Of a stretch of 64,000 nt of DNA, positions 57,014 through 64,000 are shown in pieces; the first letter of the stretch is position 1; every line of letters begins with the position of its first letter. Below the pieces are notes generated by a model. It was not told the DNA's origin and ran no database searches. It was given only the letters and a program-made list of their open reading frames with translations. The position numbers were made by a program, and so were the translations under genes. Source of the stretch: Pseudopithomyces maydicus (taxonomy: Eukaryota; Ascomycota; Dothideomycetes; Pleosporales; Didymosphaeriaceae); contig JANTUC010000009.1 in assembly GCA_026873275.1 (NCBI GenBank), positions 1,860,001-1,924,000 on the forward strand, written 5' to 3'.

Positions 57014-58429
57014 TCAACTCGCAAAGACATGACCTGAGAACGTAGCCCCTATCGAGTCTAAAACAACGCACGGTTTATGAACGGAATCGAACCATGAACA
57101 ACCTGGTACAGTATCCCTCTCGTACCACACTCGGGTGAAAAAGGTTCTAGTAGCCTTCTGCACAACAGGAGTGAGCTGATCAACATATTGATCCACGTTT
57201 TCCAGCACTTTTACCCTCTCTGCAGGATCCTTAACTTCGACCGCCGCTACGATAAAAGGCAGCGCTACAAATCGAACCGGGTGTCCCGAAATTCGCTGCG
57301 CCAGCTCAAGCTCCAGCATCACCTCGCGCGACCAGATGTCTGCTTGACTGTCCTCTTCTCCAAATCTATGTCGTAGACGGTGAACAACCAGAAGGGCTGC
57401 CAGTCGATACACCCTTGCCTGCGCAAGCAAGTGAAGGACTTCCGCGGTGCTGAAGTCCCTGATGAATCCTTCGGGCTGGGACGGCTGCCACTTTTGCACA
57501 CGAGCCTGTATGCCGTCCAACTGCTGGTGGAGTGCTCCGAGGCATGCTGCATCGGCGCTGTTCACAAGCGAATGGCTGATAACGCAAAGATCGTGGTATT
57601 CGGGTAGTAGTGGAAGACACAGCCCCAGATGACGATCTACAATTGTAGGAGCTCGTGGCTGCATCCTCAACGTCGGTTTTCGCCGGTGCACCATGCATTC
57701 CATGGTTTCCAAGAGAACGAGGACGCTTACTCGGTGCTCCATCTCCGGATCTATGGCCGCGGCTTCGATGAAGGGCCTCGTGACGCTGAGGCAGTAATGG
57801 CAGATATCTGAGACACCCACGCCAATGGCCCCGTATACTGATAGAGCCAGAGCAAATCCCAGTGTAAGACATAATTCAGCCTCCTTCGGATTGGTGATGG
57901 GAAGGCTGCGAAGAGCCACCATGGCAGCGCTTGCATGGCGAAGCTTGGACGCATCGTCTGTGCCCACCTCAAGACCTGTTTGGAGGGACTTCAACACGCT
58001 GGCATAGGCGAGATATGCGTCTTTCAAAACAGGCCAAGCAGCCGGCAGGGGTCCAGAGAACGACTGTTGCTCCGCATGTTGGAAGCGCGGGCTAATTACA
58101 GGATACTGCAAGTTTTTCGAATCACCCAGAAGCAGCATAAGCAATTCCTTCTCCTCCAGACTTAGATTCGGGACTTTCTGCAACCACACATCGATAGGAT
58201 GTTTGCACTGCGCTCTATTCGCAGATCGAGCCGATTTACTCGGATTATTGGAACGCAAGCGAGTCCTACAGCGACCAATGGGCCGTACAGGTCGCACGGT
58301 CAAACAGGGTTGGTCCAGTCTTGAGCACCGTTCGCAGGGGCTGGTTGACGATGCACGATCGCAGCGTTCTTTTAGCTGGTAGCATCGATCACATGCGCTT
58401 CTGGCGTTTCGGGCGGGGATGATTGCCAT
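57014..58429 (-). CDS. Zn2Cys6 fungal transcription factor
   Basis: Single exon of 471 aa from ATG 58429; a longer frame upstream lacks an ATG. The zinc cluster is CDRCYQLKERC...CERCSRLDQPC (C-x2-C-x6-C-x8-C-x2-C-x6-C), followed by an Arg-rich linker (RCRTRLRSNNPSKSARSANR). The rest is helical, as in the fungal-specific regulatory region, without a strong family signature. The start codon faces the amidase gene across a 520-bp divergent promoter that contains three CCGG words, so it may regulate the amidase and itself. That is inference from arrangement and from the known CGG preference of this class. Confidence 0.82.
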   Translation of the reverse strand: MAIIPARNARSACDRCYQLKERCDRASSTSPCERCSRLDQPCLTVRPVRPIGRCRTRLRSNNPSKSARSANRAQCKHPIDVWLQKVPNLSLEEKELLMLLLGDSKNLQYPVISPRFQHAEQQSFSGPLPAAWPVLKDAYLAYASVLKSLQTGLEVGTDDASKLRHASAAMVALRSLPITNPKEAELCLTLGFALALSVYGAIGVGVSDICHYCLSVTRPFIEAAAIDPEMEHRVSVLVLLETMECMVHRRKPTLRMQPRAPTIVDRHLGLCLPLLPEYHDLCVISHSLVNSADAACLGALHQQLDGIQARVQKWQPSQPEGFIRDFSTAEVLHLLAQARVYRLAALLVVHRLRHRFGEEDSQADIWSREVMLELELAQRISGHPVRFVALPFIVAAVEVKDPAERVKVLENVDQYVDQLTPVVQKATRTFFTRVWYERDTVPGCSWFDSVHKPCVVLDSIGATFSGHVFAS

Positions 58430-58949
58430 TTTCGACAAGAGAATCTAAATGGATATTCGAATGTACATGTGGATGCTTCAAAAAGATTGAAAGGCTCCGG
58501 CGGAGGGATTGCAAGGGTGAAGAGGGAAAGCCAACATGCTTTTGGTAGCACGGAAAAGCGGGCACTAGGCTTGAAGGGGTGATGGGCTCGTGCGTCGGTG
58601 GGTCACTAACGGACTATCTGGTAGACGAGCAGTACTTCCGTTTACATCTGGGCAGCGTACGGCGTAAGTCGGCTGTGGACTGGGTATGTAATTGATATAA
58701 ATATCGGATACGCTATTACCCGTCGATGGAGCCCCGTGGCTTTCTTCAGTAAAGTCCCCATCTCCATGGTTCAACCGGAACTAAGTTGGAACCGGAACCG
58801 GAGGGTTTCGAGATTTTACACGGAGGTCTTTTAACAATGTGACAAGGATTGGTAACGCCCCAATGTTTTCGCAGTATATATAGTATGGTAGAGTAGAAAT
58901 TCTCAAAAACAAATTATTTCTTTCAAAGCCTCATCGCAAGATCAAAAAA
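58430..58949. promoter_or_regulatory. Divergent promoter, Zn2Cys6 regulator / amidase
   Basis: 520 bases. Three CCGG words lie in the stretch 58773-58803: AACCGGAA, GAACCGGAA and ACCGGAGG. A TATA element is at 58875-58882. Confidence 0.55.
58875..58882 (+). promoter_or_regulatory. TATA box of the amidase gene
   Basis: TATATATA, 68-75 bases before ATG 58950, with an A-rich start context (AAAAAAATGCC). Confidence 0.5.
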
Positions 58950-60919
58950 ATGCCGGGCGTTCTGGGAGATTATCGAACCATTGCTGCAGAGAAGCAAGCG
59001 CAACGCCAAAAACAGATACCCGAACAATGGCTTCTTTCCAAGGACTATAGTACTTTAACTAATGTCATGGACGTTCCGGTGACCTGCGGAATCTTGAGCG
59101 ATGCAGAGATCGACATCACCTCCAACTTCGATGCGACAGCGCTGCTGGAAAAGCTAAAAACAGGTGTCTGGTCCGCAGAGCAAGTCACGATTGCGTTTTG
59201 TAAGCGCACTGCTATTGCTCATCAACTTGTGAGTCCAAAGATCTACCTGAATACCTCAAGGGCTATACATAATCTCCACCATGCTTCACAGCACTGTGAT
59301 CACTCCCACGATCCGCGGCCAGTAGCTTACTCTAGTGCCAGACAAACTGCCTAACGGAGATATTCTTCGACAAAGCAATCGAGCGCGCTCGGGAGCTCGA
59401 CCATGACCGCCGATGTCACCCCGGGAAACCCCTCCGTCCATTTCACGGCCTTCCAATCTCACTCAAAGACAGCTTTCAAGTCGCAGGCTATGATACTTCA
59501 ACTGGGTTGGCATGTTTCGTGAACGAGCCTGCCAAAGAGCACAGTGCTACCGCAGCAATGCTACTGGATCTGGGCGCTGTTTTGTACTGCAAGACCAATC
59601 TGCCTCAGTCGATCATGACTGGTGATAGCGATAACAACGTTTTTGGCAGGACTTTGAATCCCCGCAATTCTGCTCTGACGGCTGGCGGAAGTACAGGCGG
59701 AGAGGGCGCGCTTCTTGCAATGCGTGGCAGTGTACTCGGCGTCGGTACAGATATTGGAGGAAGCATTCGGGTTCCTTCTGTATGCAATGGGATCTATGGA
59801 TTCAGACCAAGCGAGGGAATAGGTGTGCAATATGTCTCTATTATACAACTACCATATCAGCTAACTTCGAAGTCAGTCCCACACAGCGGAGTACGCAACC
59901 TCACCACCCCAGGCATGGACGTCGTCCGTTCATCCGCCGGCCCCATGGCAACTTCCATCCGCGACATCTCCCTCTTCATATCGACCACAATGCAAGCTCC
60001 CACCTCGCACTACGACAGCACCGTCATCCCCCTCCGATGGGCAAATCTCCAGCCCAAGCCCACCCTCCGAATCGGCCTCGTTCTCAACAACGGCGTTCAC
60101 ACCCCCACACCGCCCATGCGGCGCGCCCTCCACCAAGTCGCAGATCGCCTCCGCACGAATCCCGACATCGAACTAGTCCCCATCACCCTCCCCAACGTCG
60201 CAGAGCACATCGCTGACCTCCTCCAATACTTCACCCTAGACGGCGCACAGGTACGTCAGCCCTCTACCACTAACCCAACTCCCCTCACCCCAACTCACTA
60301 ACCCCCCACAGTCCCACCTCACCCACCTCACCCTCACCTCCGAGCCCCCAACCCCCTCCCTCCTGGGCACCTCCCTCCTCTCCGCCCCGCCCTCCACGCT
60401 CCCCTCGCTCTTCGCCCTCAACGCCCGCCGCGAAGCCGCCACCCGCACATACCACGCCCTCTTCCGCACGCACGCCCTCGACGCCGTACTCATGCCGCCC
60501 GCGCCGCACACGGCGGTGCCCCTGGATCGCTGGACCTCCGTGTCGTACACGGGGCTGTGGAATTATCTGGATTACCCTGCGGTTGTGATGCCGGTGGGGG
60601 TGGTGGAGGAGGGGGATGAGGTGGATGTTGTGGATGGGGAAGGGGGGCGGGGCTTGGGGGGAGGATGGGAGGGTGTATGCGTTGTGTGAGTTTTGATTTT
60701 CTTTTGGTCTAGGGATGGATGGGTGGATATGTGATTTTGGGCTGTGGATTGTGTAGGGAGATTCACATAAGTACTAACAGGTGTTTTACAGATACCGGGC
60801 CTGAGGATTACAAAGATGCGCCTACCGCGGTGCAGCTAGTGGGGTATCGGTACGAGGACGAAAAGCTGATGCAGATTGCGGGTTTGGTGGATGAGATGGT
60901 TCACGGCACGGCGGCTTGA
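58950..60919 (+). CDS. Amidase-signature enzyme (two apparent frameshifts near the 3' end)
   Basis: Five exons: 58950-59228, 59342-59822, 59877-60250, 60312-60685 and 60792-60919; 545 aa after two corrections. The Ser-cisSer-Lys triad is visible: Lys in LPISLKDSF, cis-Ser in GGSTGGEGALLA, nucleophile Ser in GTDIGGSIRVPS. The usual GFRPSxG and GPMATSIRDISLF blocks follow, then PPAPHTAVPLDRW and SYTGLWNYLDYPAVVMPVG. Near 60620-60665 several G runs put the end out of frame by two bases. Restoring them gives EDGRVYALY across the last intron, then TGPEDYKDAPTAVQLVGYR. The enzyme hydrolyses an amide bond; fungal relatives act on acetamide, general amides or pathway intermediates, and the substrate cannot be read here. 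Divergent from a Zn2Cys6 regulator. Confidence 0.85.
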
Positions 60920-61502
60920 ATACGACAAAAGATGGTATCAGCGCACGTTGTTCACGGGTAGATCTGGCGGTTGATAGACTGGGTCTAGTACCGGGGTACA
61001 TACCGTACGTACATGGCGAAGGGTTTCCCGACAGTTCCGAGAAAAGTCGGGCAGATGGAATAGGAATCGGTAGACCGACCACCCGCCTCTCCCGCTGAAG
61101 AATTCGATCCCATTTACAAGCGAGTTATACACACCCACCCTTCACCATCCGTCCACGCATTTTAAATTAATCATTTCTTACTCTTCCCTCCGGCACACTC
61201 CCCCCAACCATTCTTACAAACACAACCACCGCCCTCCCCGTCTCTACTCGTCCCATTTCCAAGCACATACCCAAATATACCTTATATCCAACCCACCTAA
61301 ACATAGCCCACATTACATAACCCCCCATGCACACACGTGTAACAGCCCAGCCGAGCCGTACAACCCTCCATCTAACTCGCCCCCTCGCCAGCGCCCCTTA
61401 CAGCTAGCCCATGTACATACCCGCTTCGTAAGCTCTACCGTATATATGTATGCAGCGCACGCCAAGCCGGACCGATAGCTAGACTTTACATATATAATCC
61501 AT

Positions 61503-61527
61503 CTATCCATCCATCCATCCATCCATG
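61503..61527 (+). repeat. (ATCC)n microsatellite
   Basis: About six ATCC units followed by ATGCATACATGCATACAT. Confidence 0.9.
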
Positions 61528-61659
61528 CATACATGCATACATATGATGATACACGTGCTGATACACAGTTCCCAAAAACGGAAAGGCATTACTAATGCAT
61601 TACGTGTGGCTAAACGAGGGCAGGTCAAGTCCAGTCAAATCAAGTCAGGTCCGGTCCGG

Positions 61660-61735
61660 CTAGGTTAGGTTAGATAAGCCTGCCTGGTCCCTGGTAAGGT
61701 AAGGTAAGGTCAGGTAAGGTCAGGTGAGATACTTA
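61660..61735 (+). repeat. Pentameric TAGGT / AAGGT run
   Basis: Imperfect array of GGTTA and GGTAA/GGTCA words. It is not the TTAGGG telomere repeat. Confidence 0.75.
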
Positions 61736-62772
61736 CCTAGTGGAGTAAGTGGGAGTACGTAAGTGGGAATAAGTGGAGTGCAGTGGAGTGGAGTGGAGTG
61801 GCCTTGATTAATTCCTTAGTAAGCTTAGGTTTGATTTTATTCATGCGGGCTCGGATGTGATTTTTGGGACGCGGGTGCGGAGACGGGGGGTCTGATTTCC
61901 CCGACTCCGACTGGTATGAAGGGATGCATGGATGTATGTACTTATGTAATGTAAGATGGGCAGATCGATTGACAGGGTGGTTGGAATTGGTTTCGGATTG
62001 CGAATCTCAATCCGTGTATAGCTGGCTGGCTCATCATGTGGATGCACCCGTAAACGCAATTGTGATTGTTGAAGGATTAAACGGGTGAATAGCTAGACGA
62101 AGTACATACGTACAAACAATCATCATCCTCACAGATGGCACCCCATGATTTATTATTTTTCAACAAAAAACTGACTCAAACATGTGTATACTCGAATAGG
62201 CATCCCGTCGCCTCGTCTCACACCACCCCACCTCACCTCACCTCACCTCTCTTCTCCTGCTCTGGACCATCCTCTGCGCAATAGCCATAAAGATACAATA
62301 ATACCCAATATATGGCAGCCAGCATAGACAAAATGTAAATGATCCACGAACCCCCTTACAAAAAAGTTTTGTAAACATGCTTGAATATTGCATCCACTCA
62401 CACCCCTAAACTTGGACACAGCCTGTCAACGACGTCCACTAACAGACACCATCACTCTACTTCCCTTTAATAACCCTCTCCCCACGTCCACCCGGCCTGG
62501 TATAAGACTACAGGCACATAATTGAACAGAATCGAAAATGTGGTATAACATAATCCCACCGTGAAACGCCATTGAAGCAGGAAAGAATCGTCACCGGCAG
62601 CACAAGGCCGCAAAATGCGTTAAAGCGTAAAGCAAACAGCACACCAAGGTAAACAAGCTATAAGAATAGACAATCCGGACGCGTCCCGGATTCACTGCTC
62701 ACGCCGAGCATGGAGACTTTGTACTCGATGTAGCGCTATTATAAGCCATTTGGCTCGGTGGCTCCTGCTGCT

Positions 62773-64000
62773 TTAAGCATAGGCATTGGGGTATGGAGAC
62801 TGGAAGTGCTGACCTGGAGCCGGCGAGCCCCCAACCTTCTGGCGCTTGTCCGCATAGTCGGGCGAGAAGGGCGAGACATCGTTGGGATGCTTGCCGTTGC
62901 TCAATTGGGGCCCACCATGCTGGGCCGCAGCAGCTGCCTGAGCGGCCATCTGCAGCTCGCCGATTTGCCTGTCCGAGAGACCACCGTTGTTGGTGTTCTG
63001 CTGCGGCTGTTGCTGCGGATCGGATTGGGGCGGGGAGGCTGGGTCATGTTCGGATTGGGGGCTTCGCCGGGGCGCGAGAGGTCGACGCCTGCCGGGGCGG
63101 GAGGGACCTCGCCCTGGGTCTCGAGGAGGCGCGATTGGAGGTTGATGATGTAGTCGCGGAGCTGGTAGTTCTCTGTCTGCAGCGTCTTGTACAGCTCGCA
63201 CAGCTGCTCGAACTCCTTGACCTGGTCCTTGAGCTGCTTGATGTACTCCTCCTTGCGCTGGCGGAAGGCACGCTGGGGCGGGTCAGTGACAGCTCGGGGA
63301 GGATGAATTGTTCGACCGAGGACAGACCTGTGCGGCGCGGTTCTGAGCAGCGCGCTTGGATGTGCTCAGCTCGCGACGGCCTTTGGCATTGACCTGGCCC
63401 TGGTCGGCCAGGTGGGCGGGCTCGCCCTGGCTCATCTGGTACTGCTGGCCTTGGATGGCGGGGTCAATCTGGTGCTGCTGAGGGCTCTGGTGAGGGTGCT
63501 GCTGCATGGGCTGGGGCGCGCTGGGCTGGCCGGCGCCGGCAGCGAGCAGGTGCTCTCTTAAGCCTGGGGGTCGGGGGTTAGTAATCGGGCGTGTATGACG
63601 GTTCGGGGTGGAGTGCACTAACTCATCTCGATGGTGGGCGCCTTCTGGTCCTGCGACAGTCAGCACCTGATGCGGATCGAGGCATAGGCAGAGGCATCAA
63701 GAGCGAGGGGGTGCTTACGTGAGTAGCGGGCGGTTGCTGCATGGTATAGGTGCGGATGCTTGGATACAGCGTGGGCAGGCTGGTCGGCATCAAGGAGCGG
63801 TCCGCGGGCGTGGCAGCGGCAGCGGCACTGGCACGGGCACTGGCACTGGCGCTGTGGGTGAGCAGGCCTTGGGCGGTGGATGGGGGAGGCTCGGGTGGAG
63901 GTGAAGGTGGAGGTGGAGACGGGCACGAGAGGCGCAGGCGCAGGTGCAGGCAGCGGGCGGAGGTGGAAGTCGCGACGGGCGCGCGCGGGCAGGAACGACG
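62773..64000 (-). CDS. kapC: Yap-type bZIP transcription factor, KapC-like (partial at right edge; one apparent frameshift)
   Basis: Visible exons on the minus strand: 64000-63719, 63650-63623 (28 nt), 63563-63328 and 63272-62773. The N-terminus is outside the window. The basic region is split by the last intron: STSKRAAQNRAAQ / RAFRQRKEEYIKQLKDQ, with the NxxAQxxFR signature of fungal AP-1/Yap proteins. A leucine-zipper helix follows (FEQLCELYKTLQTENYQLRDYIINLQSRLLE), then a Gln/Asn-rich tail. N-terminal parts are Gln/Pro-rich. The order ENYQLRDYIINLQSRLL...GEVPP is how I recall KapC of aspergilli, so the symbol is a family-level guess. The frame slips in the G runs 63027-63035 (on the plus strand), between NMTQPP and QSDPQQQPQQN; one missing C on the coding strand explains it. 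Confidence 0.78.

Larger units (their letters stand above)
60920..62772. other. Gene-free low-complexity interval
   Basis: About 1.85 kb. (ATCC)n at 61503-61527, TAGGT/AAGGT pentamer runs at 61660-61735, and GGAGT runs at 61780-61800. The right part is probably the long 3' untranslated region of the bZIP gene. No coding feature seen. Confidence 0.55.

Noticed and set aside
51298..60919. Complete secondary-metabolite cluster
   Set aside because: No backbone synthase gene of any class is present in the window.
61660..61735. Interstitial telomere repeat
   Set aside because: Units are TAGGT/AAGGT pentamers and variants, not TTAGGG, and the array is irregular.

Overview
This is a eukaryotic window from a filamentous ascomycete (Pezizomycotina; a dothideomycete is my best guess, by inference only). 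Genes are compact and carry introns of about 46-214 nt with GT...AG ends and CTAAC/CTGAC-like branch sites. Contents point to a fungus: Zn2Cys6 regulators, a HET-domain protein, a fungal STAND-type protein, a CBM18 chitin deacetylase and a Yap-type bZIP. I support 25 protein-coding genes, two of them cut by the window edges. I see no tRNA, rRNA or CRISPR array.

Layout. 1-3.1 kb: housekeeping (ARP6 C-terminus, mitochondrial mL50). 3.1-17.6 kb: an AT-richer accessory island with two tandem F-box-like/ankyrin-type paralogues, an unrecognised protein, a STAND-like protein with no P-loop, and a divergent AAA ATPase with SR-like repeats. 18.6-32.3 kb: a Baeyer-Villiger monooxygenase, an ABC1/UbiB mitochondrial kinase, a kelch protein, RPB10, a WDR75/Utp17-like nucleolar protein and a PLC-like phosphodiesterase. 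33.4-40.2 kb: a small secreted Cys protein, about 4.4 kb of gene-free low-complexity DNA, and a secreted chitin deacetylase. 41.5-48.5 kb: an S6K-like AGC kinase, RCC1 and a metallophosphoesterase. 50.3-60.9 kb: a second accessory stretch with a 58-residue Cys-rich secreted peptide, an AflR-type regulator, an alpha/beta hydrolase, a HET protein, and a Zn2Cys6 regulator divergent from an amidase. 62.8-64 kb: a KapC-like bZIP, cut by the right edge.

Two cross-cutting observations matter most. First, 11 otherwise intact genes contain about 20 single-base length discrepancies, nearly all inside short homopolymers (mostly G/C) and nearly all apparent missing bases. These look like sequencing or assembly errors, not pseudogenes. 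Second, there are two non-coding repeat families. One is a short retroposon-like element with three copies, two of them flanked by perfect 10-12 bp direct repeats and ending in A-rich tails. The other is shared between the STAND locus and the promoter of the HET gene.

Functionally the window mixes housekeeping genes (chromatin, mitochondrial translation, ribosome biogenesis, RNA polymerase, Ran cycle, TOR-type kinase) with genes typical of fungal self/non-self recognition and secretion. No PKS, NRPS or terpene synthase is present, so the regulators and enzymes at 51-61 kb do not make a recognisable secondary-metabolite cluster within this window.
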